Shown one piece after another: positions 17,635-25,297 of a DNA stretch of 38,044 nt. The position numbers and the translations under genes are program-made. The stretch comes from Acidovorax sp. (lineage in GTDB: Bacteria; Pseudomonadota; Gammaproteobacteria; Burkholderiales; Burkholderiaceae_C): positions 1 to 38,044 of the forward strand of contig SDXZ01000026.1 in the NCBI GenBank assembly GCA_004210805.1, read 5' to 3'. Numbering within the stretch: position 1 is the stretch's first letter; the number at the start of each line of letters is the position of its first letter. The notes below the pieces were generated by a model. It saw only the letters and a program-made list of their open reading frames with translations, did no database searches and had not been told where the DNA came from.

Positions 17635-18177
17635 TCAGGGCTTGTCAGCGCTGTTCGACTGCTGACGCGAACGCCAGTCTTGCGGATGGGGCGTATAGCT
17701 GTCGGGCGCAATCCGGCCGGGGCGTGGTGCATCGCGGTTGCGGCGGTCGTCGGCGGCGCGGCGGTCGCGTTCGGCCTGCTCGCGGATGGCCTGGTCACGG
17801 TCGCGCTGGCGGCGGTCGGCGTCGCGGGCTTGCTGGTCACGGCGGTCGCGGGCCTGATCGCGTGCCGCACGGTCGCGCTCGGCGCGGTCCCTTTCGCGCT
17901 CACGTTCGCGCCAGTCGTTGCGGTTGCGGTCACGCTCCCAGCGGTCGTCCTGGCGGTCGCGGCCGCCGTAGTAGATGACCGCGGGCGGGGCGGAATACGC
18001 GGGATAGACGGGCTGCGGGCTCGAATACACCGGGGAAGAGTTGTAGGTATAGCCTGGCTGCTGGTACACAGGGTACGGAGACGGATCGTAGTACGGGTCC
18101 CCGGGCACGGTGGCGCAGCCAGTCACCGCGGCGCCCAGGACCGCGATGGAAATGATGCGGGCGAATTTGTTTGTCAT
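17635..18177 (-). CDS. small lipoprotein with Tyr/Pro-rich and Arg/Asp-rich low-complexity regions
   Basis: 180 residues from ATG 18177. A lipoprotein signal ends in VTGC (Cys at residue 21), so the mature protein is likely to be lipid-anchored. It continues with a Tyr/Pro/Ser-rich stretch to about residue 70. Next comes a very charged block of about 80 residues built on Arg, Asp, Glu and Gln (dipeptides RD, ER and DR repeated), and a short polar tail. No known enzymatic domain is visible. The coding DNA is a run of near-repeats (gcg, cgg and tcg triplets), so the length may vary between strains. It lies 68 bases upstream of the DUF4124 gene on the same strand. The function is unknown. Confidence 0.8.
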   Translation of the reverse strand: MTNKFARIISIAVLGAAVTGCATVPGDPYYDPSPYPVYQQPGYTYNSSPVYSSPQPVYPAYSAPPAVIYYGGRDRQDDRWERDRNRNDWRERERERDRAERDRAARDQARDRRDQQARDADRRQRDRDQAIREQAERDRRAADDRRNRDAPRPGRIAPDSYTPHPQDWRSRQQSNSADKP

Positions 18178-18502
18178 GCTGTTTCGACCCCGGCAGGCAG
18201 TGGGTGTTCCTGTCTGCTCGTAAAGCCCCCGAAAAGCACCCCGGCGGGATGTCACAAATTCGTGGGCTGGCGCATTGAAGCCGCTTTCACTTTAGCGCCC
18301 GGCCCCCCCATTTGGTTGACCTCTATGCCGATACGGGGAGTAGGACGAATTCTCTCGGCCTGCGCCGTCAACCGGTCTGCATGGGTTGGTAAATCAAAAT
18401 TGATAGCAATAAATCGTTGCTAAATAAGCGCTGGTGGCCATTTTTATCAAATTGCCCAGCCGCCAGGACGCCCATCCACAAGGTTTGTTCTTTACCCGCC
18501 GG
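18178..18502. other. 325-base intergenic region between lipoprotein and cheV genes
   Basis: No gene was recognised. It should contain the promoter of the minus-strand lipoprotein gene on its left side, though I cannot point to a clear -35/-10 pair. It also holds one copy of the dispersed repeat at 18401-18450. The AT-rich repeat stands out against the GC-rich surroundings. Confidence 0.5.
18401..18450 (+). repeat. dispersed double-hairpin repeat, variant copy B
   Basis: A partial or diverged copy. TAGCAA (18404-18409) pairs with TTGCTA (18417-18422) around a 7-base loop. The 3' part, AAGCGCTGGTGGCC followed by ATTTTTAT, matches copy C at 23447-23468 with one difference. The left half of the first palindrome and the left arm of the second hairpin are changed or missing. 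Same orientation as the other three copies. This is the only copy not between convergent genes. Confidence 0.75.
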
Positions 18503-19462
18503 TTACTTGGGCAGAACCCGCCGGATGGTCTGGGCCAGGTCTTCCGCCACGAACTTCGCCACGTAACCATCGGCCCCAACGCTGCGCACATGGTCTTCAT
18601 TGGCCGAGCCCGACAGGGACGAGTGGATCAGCACGGGCAGGCCATGAAAGCGCGCGTCCTGCTTGATGTTCCGGGTCAGGGTGAAGCCGTCCATCTCGGG
18701 CATTTCCAAGTCGGTCAGCACCATGGCGACCTTGTCGAGCACCGTTTTGCCTTCGGCTTCGGCGTTTTTTGCGATGGCATTCAGGCGGTCCCAGGCTTCC
18801 TTGCCCGACTTGACCATTTCGTACGGCGCATTCAGGACCTTGAGTTCCTGCTCGATGAGCGAGCGCGCCACAAACGAGTCGTCGGCTGCCAGGATGATGG
18901 TGCCCGGCTTGAGCACCAGCTTGGCGCCCACCTTTTCTTCGGTGACCTCGTGGCCGTCCGACGGTGACACCATCTGCAGGATGGCTTCCACGTCCAGCAC
19001 CTGAGCCAGGCGCGATTCGTCGGTGTTGCCATCGAGCCTGGCGATGCTGGTGACCAGCTTGCCGGCGGCGCCGCTGGTTTCAGCCGACAGCACCTGTTTC
19101 CAGTCCAAGCGCACGATGTCTTCGACCGACTCCACGGCAAACGCTTGGGTGGTGCGCGCGTATTCGGTCACCAGCATGATGTTCAGGCCGGTCTGGGGCT
19201 TGCAGCCGACGATGGCTGGCAGGTCCAGCACCGGGATCACCTGGCCGCGCAGGTTGACCACGCCCAGCGAGTACTGGGTGGTACCCGCAATCGGGGTGAT
19301 GCTGGGCATGGCCACGATCTCGCGGATCTTGAAGACGTTGATGCCGAACAGCTCAGATTTACCCAGGGCACTGTCGGTACCCAGGCGGAACAGCAGCAAT
19401 TCGAACTTGTTGGTGCTGGTGAGGTTGGTCCGCTCGTCGATATCCTGCTGCACAGCTTTCAT
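18503..19462 (-). CDS. cheV: chemotaxis coupling protein CheV (CheW domain plus receiver)
   Basis: 319 residues. The N-terminal CheW-like domain (about 17-165) has FGINVFKIREIV and SLGVVNLRGQVIPVLDL. The C-terminal receiver domain (about 188-317) has acidic residues Asp194/Asp195, phospho-acceptor Asp251 in MVLTDLEMPEMDGF and Lys in YVAKF. CheV couples chemoreceptors to CheA, and its receiver is thought to tune adaptation or act as a phosphate sink. The start at 19462 (MKAVQQ) has a GAAGGGA ribosome-binding site upstream. It stands alone here, without cheA or cheW neighbours, though a chemoreceptor gene occurs at 34890-36467. Confidence 0.93.
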   Translation of the reverse strand: MKAVQQDIDERTNLTSTNKFELLLFRLGTDSALGKSELFGINVFKIREIVAMPSITPIAGTTQYSLGVVNLRGQVIPVLDLPAIVGCKPQTGLNIMLVTEYARTTQAFAVESVEDIVRLDWKQVLSAETSGAAGKLVTSIARLDGNTDESRLAQVLDVEAILQMVSPSDGHEVTEEKVGAKLVLKPGTIILAADDSFVARSLIEQELKVLNAPYEMVKSGKEAWDRLNAIAKNAEAEGKTVLDKVAMVLTDLEMPEMDGFTLTRNIKQDARFHGLPVLIHSSLSGSANEDHVRSVGADGYVAKFVAEDLAQTIRRVLPK

Positions 19463-19614
19463 GATGGGTCCCTTCGCGCAGAAAAATGGAAGATACGCGC
19501 GTTTACAAATTCTAGGATCAGAACGGTATGCGCAGTGCGCTAAATGTTCAGGCAATACCCGAATAGTGCCAGTACAGCGCCCCGCGTCGCGCCACCGTCA
19601 CAGCCCGGGCCGCA

Positions 19615-19917
19615 TCAGCCCGGCGCCAACGCCACCGGCGTGAAATGCACCACCGTAGGGAACGGGTCGTAGAAATGGTGCAGCAACTGCTTCCATTCCT
19701 GGTATTGCGGCGATTGGCGAAAGCCCACTTCGTGGTCTGCGAGCGTGAGCCAGCGCACGAGCAGAACGTAATCCTGCGGCCGTTCGATGCAGTGGCCCAG
19801 CTCGTGCGACACATAGCCGGCCATGGCGGCGATGATCTTCTGTGCCTGGGCAAATGCCTGCTCAAAGGCGGTGTTCTGCCCGGGGCGAACGGTCAGATGG
19901 GCGATTTCAAGGACCAT
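19615..19917 (-). CDS. antibiotic biosynthesis monooxygenase (ABM) domain protein
   Basis: 100 residues from ATG 19917 (MVLEIAHLTV). It has the ferredoxin-like ABM pattern: a first strand EIAHLTVRPG, a helix with FEQAFAQAQKII, the GYVSHELGHCIERPQDYVLLVRW core, and a C-terminal helix with QWK-type residues (YQEWKQLLHHF). ABM-fold proteins include quinol or heme-degrading monooxygenases and many of unknown role. A longer frame extends upstream to 20004 but adds residues unlike the family. It lies next to a LysR gene and a SnoaL-fold gene on the same strand, which may form a small unit. Confidence 0.82.
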   Translation of the reverse strand: MVLEIAHLTVRPGQNTAFEQAFAQAQKIIAAMAGYVSHELGHCIERPQDYVLLVRWLTLADHEVGFRQSPQYQEWKQLLHHFYDPFPTVVHFTPVALAPG

Positions 19918-20025
19918 GGTGGCTGCGCACTCGGCGATGTAGGTGGCTGGAAGTGCGTTGTACCGCATCCTGCCCAGCGCAATTGCAACCCTCGCAGCGT
20001 TCAAAGCGACCAGAGCCGCCAGCGC

Positions 20026-20889
20026 TTACGCAGCGTTTGTCTTCGGAAACGCCGGTGCCACCAGGCACGACGCCAGGCGGCCCAGCAGCGCAAGCATGGG
20101 TGCGTCCGACGCGTCGCAAGCCAGGCCCAGGTGGCGTGAAAACGCCAGCGGTCCGTCCAGCGGCCGCGTGACGGCATGGCGCGCATGCGCCGCGTACGAC
20201 TGCGGCACCACGGCCACGCCCAGGCCGCTGTCCACCATGTGCAGCAACAGTTCTTCGCGCTCGGCGCTGGCCTGTACCTCCAGTGCAATGCCGCGCTCGG
20301 CCAGCAGGCGGATAAAGGATTGGTGCAGCGGGCAGTGGGGCCATTCGATGAGCGGCACGTCCTGCAGGTCGGCCAGGCCAAATTTCTTCTTGAAGCGCAG
20401 CGGGTGCTCCTCGGGTAGCAGCATCACATAGGGCTCGCGCCACAGCGAGACAAACGTATCGCCGGGTGGTTTGCAATGTTCGGCCACGAGGCGCAGGCGC
20501 GCGTCCTGCGCAGTGGCCGTGAGCCGTACCAAGGCATGGGGCAGCAGCTCGGCAATCTGCGCAAACAGCGGCGCGGCGGGGCCGACCATCAGGTCGTCCT
20601 GCAGGAACACGCCCAGCGTCTCCCGCGGTGCATCGCGAAAGTCCCGCACCATCGCGGTCGATTGCGCGAGCAGGCTGCAGGCTCGCGGGTACAAGCGGTG
20701 GGCGGCGGGCGTGGGCGCCAGGCCCTGGCGGCTGCGCTCGAACAGCACCGTGTTCAGCGCGTCCTCCAGGCCCTTGATGGCCATGCTGATCGAGGGTTGC
20801 GCGACGAAGCAGCGGCGCGCGGCGGTGGTCACCGAGCGTTCTTCATAGGCCGCCACAAAATAGCCCAGGGCGCGCAGGTCAAACAGCAT
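20026..20889 (-). CDS. LysR-family transcriptional regulator
   Basis: 287 residues from ATG 20889 (MLFDLRALGYFV). The N-terminal winged HTH (about 3-62) carries SVTTAARRCFVAQPSISMAIKGLEDAL, and the C-terminal periplasmic-binding-like effector domain includes LPEEHPLRFKKKF and GLGVAVVPQSYA. It resembles the CynR/OxyR-type effector architecture in outline only. The ligand is unknown. The gene sits between the ABM gene downstream and the SnoaL-like gene upstream, all on the minus strand, so it may be in one transcript with them. It is not divergent from an obvious target. Confidence 0.9.
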   Translation of the reverse strand: MLFDLRALGYFVAAYEERSVTTAARRCFVAQPSISMAIKGLEDALNTVLFERSRQGLAPTPAAHRLYPRACSLLAQSTAMVRDFRDAPRETLGVFLQDDLMVGPAAPLFAQIAELLPHALVRLTATAQDARLRLVAEHCKPPGDTFVSLWREPYVMLLPEEHPLRFKKKFGLADLQDVPLIEWPHCPLHQSFIRLLAERGIALEVQASAEREELLLHMVDSGLGVAVVPQSYAAHARHAVTRPLDGPLAFSRHLGLACDASDAPMLALLGRLASCLVAPAFPKTNAA

Positions 20890-20930
20890 GGTGGTGCAGG
20901 GCTGCACGAGCAGCCAAAGGTCAGGTCCGT

Positions 20931-21338
20931 TCAGGTCGGGGTGATGGTGGTCACGGTTTCGCGGAAATAGTCCATCTGGCCGTTTTGCGAGTGGCTCACG
21001 ATCCAGGTCACCGATTCCACGTCGCGCTGTTGTACTGCATAAAAGAAGCGCTGGTGCAGTTGGGTGATCACCCAGTCATTGCCCAGGTCCTGGCTGTGGG
21101 TGTGCACGATGTGCGTGCCCTGCGGAAAAACCTCGGGGCCCAGCCGCTGCACTACGGTCATCAGCTCGGCCTTGTTGCGGGCCACCTGCCAGGCGGTGTC
21201 GGCGTCGTCGCGGTAGTGGTCGATGCGGAAATCGATGTCGTCGGCAATGCTGCCCAGCAGCGTGGGCACGTCGCCTTTTTCAAACGCGGTCAGCACGCGG
21301 TCGATGGGGAAATGGGTGGGGGTGGGGTGGGTGGTCAT
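20931..21338 (-). CDS. SnoaL/NTF2-like fold protein
   Basis: 135 residues with a SnoaL-like (ketosteroid isomerase, NTF2) pattern: an N-terminal helix VLTAFEKGDVPTLLGSIADDIDFRI, then strands with WVITQLHQRFFYAVQQRD and a C-terminal VTWIVSHSQNGQMDYFRETV. This fold serves hydratases, isomerases and unknown small-molecule proteins. No catalytic residues can be assigned with confidence. It starts at ATG 21338 and lies 41 bases upstream of the LysR gene, probably in the same transcript. Confidence 0.78.
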   Translation of the reverse strand: MTTHPTPTHFPIDRVLTAFEKGDVPTLLGSIADDIDFRIDHYRDDADTAWQVARNKAELMTVVQRLGPEVFPQGTHIVHTHSQDLGNDWVITQLHQRFFYAVQQRDVESVTWIVSHSQNGQMDYFRETVTTITPT

Positions 21339-21574
21339 GGGCGTTCTCCAGTCGGCGGGTTACAGGGTCAGAAGCGAGTTCTGGGAGGCGACTGTAGGGA
21401 GCCTGCGCGGCCTGCACAACGATGGAATTTGTGGGGCCCAACGATAAAAAATCGATGAATGGAAAAGGGGCGCGGCCTTGGCCAATGCTCCCGACGAATC
21501 AGCCTTGCCCCACAGGCGGCGCCCTCCGCACAGCGGGGCCCAACAGAGGTCAATGCACCGCGTGGCAGTCGACC

Positions 21575-22477
21575 TCATGCCGTAACACCCGGCACCTGGC
21601 TCAGGTAGTCGTGCAGCGCGGCAATCGCCTGGCGCACCTTGGCCGGCTGCGCATCGCGCTGGGGTGTGACGGCCCAGATGTCCATGGTTCCAAAAGACCA
21701 GGTAGGCAGCAGCCGCACCAGCCGCCCGGCCTGCAGCGCCTCGTGCGAATCCATGCTGCCCACCAGCGCGAGCCCAAGACCGGCCTCGCACATCTGCTGG
21801 ATCGACAGCTGGTTGTTGCTGGCAATGCGCGGCTCCACCCGCAGCGCGCGCGGCTCGCCCGCGGGGCTGCGCAGGTCAATGAGAAGGCCGCCGCTCTCGC
21901 GCGCAAAGCCCAGCCAGCTGTGCGAGAGCAGCGCATCAGGGTGCTGCGGCATGCCGTGGGCCGCCACCCAGCCGGGCGCGGCGCACAGCCACCACTGCAT
22001 GCCCCCCAGCCGCCGCGCGGCCCAGTTGGAATCTGCCAGGCGCCCGTAGCGCACCGCAAGGTCGATGCGCGCGTTGATGAGGTCGATGGTGGCGTCGTCC
22101 ACCAGCAGGCGCAGGCGCAGCGCCGGATGGGCGGCCAGCAAGTCGCCAAGTGCCGGGGCAATGTGCCGCGCAAAGCCCACCGTGGCCGACAGGCGCAGCT
22201 CGCCGCTGGGCGCATCGCGGGAGGCCGCCAGCTCGGCCCGCGCCTGCTCGGCCGCGGCCCACATGGCGGCGCAGCGCGCGTGGTAGCGCTGGCCCGCCTC
22301 GGTCAGCGCCAGCTTGCGCGTGGAGCGGTGCAGCAGCGTGACGCCGCCATCGCTCTCGAGCTTGCGCACTTGCTGGCTCACGGCCGAGGTGCTCATGCCC
22401 AGGGCGCGCGCGGCGCCGCTCATCGATCCGTGCTGGATCACGGCAGCGAACACGGCCATGCGTTTGAGGTCTTCCAT
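21575..22477 (-). CDS. LysR-family transcriptional regulator
   Basis: 300 residues from ATG 22477 (MEDLKRMAVFAAV). The HTH is GSMSGAARALGMSTSAVSQQVRKLE (about 16-40), followed by a PbpR/CrgA-like effector domain with GELRLSATVGFARHIAPALGDLL and VRYGRLADSNWAARRL. This subtype usually represses or activates an adjacent oxidoreductase gene in answer to small aromatic or redox compounds. It is divergent from the NAD(P)-binding protein gene at 22610, its likely target (inference). An upstream frame extension exists but the chosen ATG matches the usual start of this group. Confidence 0.92.
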   Translation of the reverse strand: MEDLKRMAVFAAVIQHGSMSGAARALGMSTSAVSQQVRKLESDGGVTLLHRSTRKLALTEAGQRYHARCAAMWAAAEQARAELAASRDAPSGELRLSATVGFARHIAPALGDLLAAHPALRLRLLVDDATIDLINARIDLAVRYGRLADSNWAARRLGGMQWWLCAAPGWVAAHGMPQHPDALLSHSWLGFARESGGLLIDLRSPAGEPRALRVEPRIASNNQLSIQQMCEAGLGLALVGSMDSHEALQAGRLVRLLPTWSFGTMDIWAVTPQRDAQPAKVRQAIAALHDYLSQVPGVTA

Positions 22478-22506
22478 GGGGGGCGCCAAGTATCTGAGCG
22501 GGTTGA

Positions 22507-22531
22507 TTGTGAAGTACAGCTTCAAGCACAA
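22507..22531. promoter_or_regulatory. candidate LysR operator in the divergent gap
   Basis: TTGTG (22507-22511) and CACAA (22527-22531) form an inverted repeat with 15 bases between, and GAAG/CTTC repeats lie inside it. It is 30-54 bases upstream of the LysR start codon, a position typical of autoregulatory LysR sites. The match is short and may be chance. Confidence 0.3.
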
Positions 22532-22609
22532 GGCATTTTTAGCCCTCTACCGCCTGCTTTGACAAGCTCCTATTCTCACTCCATCGCAACTTTGACTGAG
22601 GACCTTTCC

Positions 22610-23251
22610 ATGAACATCGCCCTGATCGGTGCCACCGGCTTTGTCGGCTCGGCCGTGCTCGAGGAACTGCTGCAACGCGGCCACCGCGTGACCGTGCTGG
22701 CGCGCAGCCCGGGCAAGCTGGTCGCCCGCGAAGGCCTGACCGTGGTGCCCGGCGACGCGCAGAACGCTGCCGAGGTCGCTAAAGCGGCCGCTGGACACGA
22801 CGCTGTGGTCAGCGCCTACAACCCCGGCTGGACGGTGCCCAATCTCCACGACCAGTTCCTTGCCGGCACGCGCGCCATCATCGACGGCACCAAGCAGGCC
22901 GGCGTGCGCCGCCTGCTGGTGGTGGGCGGCGCTGGCAGCCTCTTCGTGGCGCCCGGCGTGCAGCTGGTGGACACGCCCGAGTTCCCCGCCGAATGGAAGC
23001 AGGGCGCCCTCGCCGCGCGCGAGGCGCTCAACTGGGTCCGCACCGAAAACACGCTGGACTGGACCTTCCTCTCGCCCCCCATCCTGTTGGCCCCGGGCGA
23101 GCGCACCGGCAAGTACCGCCTGGGCACCGAAGCGCCTCTGATGAATGGCGACCAGCCCGGCGGCATCAGCGTGACGGACCTGGCCGTCGCCATTGTGGAT
23201 GAACTGGAAACGCCGCGGCATGTACAGCAGCGGTTCACGGTAGCGCACTGA
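22610..23251 (+). CDS. NAD(P)-binding oxidoreductase, YwnB/NmrA-like atypical SDR
   Basis: 213 residues. The N-terminal NAD(P) motif is MNIALIGATGFVGSAVLEELL (GxTGxxG type). A VVGGAGSLFVAPG segment follows, then the C-terminal DWTFLSPPILLAPGERTGKYRLG and GISVTDLAVAIVDELE, characteristic of the YwnB/COG2910 group of atypical SDRs with no classical catalytic Tyr-Lys pair. Relatives respond to or reduce quinones or serve as redox sensors; the activity here is unknown. ATG 22610 follows a GAGGACC ribosome-binding site. Probably controlled by the divergent LysR gene. Confidence 0.88.
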   Translation: MNIALIGATGFVGSAVLEELLQRGHRVTVLARSPGKLVAREGLTVVPGDAQNAAEVAKAAAGHDAVVSAYNPGWTVPNLHDQFLAGTRAIIDGTKQAGVRRLLVVGGAGSLFVAPGVQLVDTPEFPAEWKQGALAAREALNWVRTENTLDWTFLSPPILLAPGERTGKYRLGTEAPLMNGDQPGGISVTDLAVAIVDELETPRHVQQRFTVAH

Positions 23252-23410
23252 GCAAGCCGTACGAGACGCCGGCGCTGGGCTGAAACGCGCGGCGGACAGA
23301 ACCACGGAGGCAGGCAGATGCCGGCAGTGTCGGCATCCCGTAGAAACGGCGGGTGAGGGTGCAGCGCCGCTGGACGCGGCACTGCGCCTAGTGTTCTAAA
23401 TTTCCGATAT

Positions 23411-23468
23411 TGCTATTAATTTAATAGCTGCAAGCGCTTATACATCAAGCGCTGGCGGCCATTTTTAT
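23411..23468 (+). repeat. dispersed double-hairpin repeat, copy C
   Basis: The cleanest copy. GCTATTAA (23412-23419) and TTAATAGC (23421-23428) form a perfect 17-base palindrome. AGCGCTT (23433-23439) and AAGCGCT (23447-23453) form a 7-base-pair stem with a 7-base loop. The tail GGCGGCCATTTTTAT is at 23454-23468. It lies between two convergent genes (ends at 23251 and 23550). The palindrome and hairpin spacing match copies A and D, and the tail matches copy B. Confidence 0.88.
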
Positions 23469-23549
23469 TCATAAAAGACGCCCTTGGGCGGCACGCCTCC
23501 GATCGCGGCACCCGTGCCAATGCCGCCGTGGGCCTGCGGCCTCGTGCCC

Positions 23550-24413
23550 TCAGCCGTCGATCAGGCTCGGGTCCCACGCAAACACGGTCTGCTCTTGCTC
23601 GCCAAGCTTCTCGATGCCCAGCCGCATCACGTCGCCGGGCTTCAAGAACTGCGCTGCGGGCTTCTTGCCCATGCCCACGCCGGGCGGGGTGCCGGTGGTG
23701 ATCAGGTCGCCGGGCTCCAGTGTCATGAAGCGGCTGAGGTAACTCACCAGCTTTGCCACCGTGAAGATCATGGTGCGGGTGCTGCCGTTCTGCTGGCGTT
23801 CGCCGTTCACGTCCAGCCACATCGACAAGTTCTGCGGGTCGCCGACCTCGTCGGCGGTCACCAGCCAGGGGCCGATGGGGCCGAAGGTGTCGCAGCCCTT
23901 GCCCTTGTCCCAGGTGCCGCCGCGCTCGAGCTGGTATTCGCGCTCGGAGATGTCGTTGATGGTGCAGTAGCCGGCCACGTGGGCCAGCGCGTTGTCCTCG
24001 CTCACGTAGCGTGCGCGGCTGCCGATGACCACGCCCAGCTCGACTTCCCAGTCGGTCTTGACCGAGCCCTGCGGCAGCACCACCGGGTGGTGGCAGCCCA
24101 CGGCGCAGTCCACGGTTTTGGTGAAGACGATGGGCTCCTGGGGGATGGGCATGTTCGCCTCGGCTGCGTGGTCCGCGTAGTTCAGGCCAATGGCGATGAA
24201 CTTGCGCATGCCGGTCCACGGCACGGCCAGGCGGCCCTGTGGCACGACGGGCAATGTGCCTGCGTCCAGCCCGGCCAGCGCCGCAAGGCCGGCAGGCGAT
24301 AGGGTGGCAGGGCCGATGTCGGCCAGCACGGTGCTCAGGTCGCGCACCGTGCCATCGGTGTGCAGCAGGGCGGGTTTTTCGTGGCCCTTGGGGCCGTGGC
24401 GCAGCAGTTTCAT
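23550..24413 (-). CDS. FAH-family hydrolase (2,4-diketo-3-deoxy sugar-acid hydrolase candidate)
   Basis: 287 residues from ATG 24413. The fumarylacetoacetase fold is shown by IGLNYADHAAEA (77-86), the metal-binding WEVELGVVIG (Glu123, Glu125), INDISERE (Asp154) and ITTGTPPGVGMG. Members of this subgroup include the 2,4-diketo-3-deoxy-L-fuconate hydrolase and the 2,4-dioxopentonate hydrolase, which split the oxidised intermediate to pyruvate plus lactate or glycolate. It is the last gene of the TRAP operon and follows the SDR dehydrogenase that would make its substrate (64 bases). Acylpyruvase or ureidoglycolate lyase labels are sometimes given to relatives, but operon context favours a sugar acid. 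Confidence 0.87.
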   Translation of the reverse strand: MKLLRHGPKGHEKPALLHTDGTVRDLSTVLADIGPATLSPAGLAALAGLDAGTLPVVPQGRLAVPWTGMRKFIAIGLNYADHAAEANMPIPQEPIVFTKTVDCAVGCHHPVVLPQGSVKTDWEVELGVVIGSRARYVSEDNALAHVAGYCTINDISEREYQLERGGTWDKGKGCDTFGPIGPWLVTADEVGDPQNLSMWLDVNGERQQNGSTRTMIFTVAKLVSYLSRFMTLEPGDLITTGTPPGVGMGKKPAAQFLKPGDVMRLGIEKLGEQEQTVFAWDPSLIDG

Positions 24414-24477
24414 GGCTTGAAGCTCAGGGTGGGTGGATCGGCAGGGGGAGAGGGTAAGCGGCTTTGGATTGGTTGGA

Positions 24478-25233
24478 TCAGTTGGACCAGCCGCCGTCGA
24501 TGATCTGGGCGGTGCCCGTGGTAAACGATGACTCGTCGCTGGCCAGGTACACGGCCAGGGCCGCGATCTCCTCGGCCCGGCCCAGGCGGCCCATCGGCTG
24601 GCGCTCCACAAAGCCGGCCTCGACCGTCGCCAGGCTCTGGCCCGTGGCCGCGGCCTGGGCGGTGATGCGCTCCATCAGCGAAGGCGACATGACGGTGCCT
24701 GGGCAGATGGCATTGCAGCGAATGCCCTGGGCGACAAAGTCCGCCGCCACCGACTTGGTCAGGCCCACGACGGCCGCCTTGGTCGTGCTGTACACAAAGC
24801 GCCGGGACACGCCCTTGATGCTGCCGGCCACCGAGGCCATGTTGATGATGGAGCCGCCGCCGCGCGCCAGCATGCCGGGCAAAAACGCCTTGATGGTGCG
24901 AAATTGCGAGCGCACGTTGAGGTTGAACGCAAAGTCCCACTCGTCGTCCGTGCAGTCGAGCAGGCTGCCCGCGTGCACAAACCCCGCGCCGTTGAACAGC
25001 ACATCCACCGGCCCGGCCGCAGTCGCAGCGTCCTGCACGGCCTGGGTTTGCGTGACATCGAGCACCTGCGTGTGGCAATCGATCTCATCGCGCAAGGTGG
25101 CAAGGGCTTCGGCGTTGATGTCGGTGGCAATCACGCGGGCGCCCTGGGTGGCAAACGCGATGGCCGTGGCGCGGCCGATGCCCTGGCCGGCGGCCGTGAG
25201 GAAGGCGGTTTTGCCTGCGAGTCGGAGTGTCAT
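24478..25233 (-). CDS. SDR dehydrogenase (2-keto-3-deoxy-aldonate 4-dehydrogenase candidate)
   Basis: 251 residues from ATG 25233, classical SDR. The coenzyme motif TAAGQGIG is at 13-20, Asp38 in ATDIN at the end of strand 2 favours NAD over NADP, NGAG is at 81-84, and the catalytic Ser134, Tyr148 and Lys152 are present (MASVAGS, YSTTK). The closest functional type I can name is 2-keto-3-deoxy-L-fuconate 4-dehydrogenase, or its pentonate counterpart, which oxidises the C4 hydroxyl of a 2-keto-3-deoxy acid. The neighbouring FAH-family hydrolase would take the product. The gene lies between dctM and that hydrolase gene with short gaps on the same strand. Confidence 0.87.
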   Translation of the reverse strand: MTLRLAGKTAFLTAAGQGIGRATAIAFATQGARVIATDINAEALATLRDEIDCHTQVLDVTQTQAVQDAATAAGPVDVLFNGAGFVHAGSLLDCTDDEWDFAFNLNVRSQFRTIKAFLPGMLARGGGSIINMASVAGSIKGVSRRFVYSTTKAAVVGLTKSVAADFVAQGIRCNAICPGTVMSPSLMERITAQAAATGQSLATVEAGFVERQPMGRLGRAEEIAALAVYLASDESSFTTGTAQIIDGGWSN

Positions 25234-25297
25234 GGTGGTGCCTTTGGTTGCGAAGCCGGGTGGGTAGATCGGATCGGGTGCGGAGGCCACGCGCGCG

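Noticed and set aside
17690-17990. Regularly repeated short triplet pattern that might suggest a CRISPR or tandem array
   Set aside because: It is the coding DNA of the Arg/Asp-rich lipoprotein; repeats are irregular, short and without spacers.
23487-23527. GGCGGCA / TGCCGCC inverted repeat after the last aldonate operon gene, as a terminator
   Set aside because: The arms are only seven bases with a 27-base interior and no T-run on the minus strand; too weak to call.
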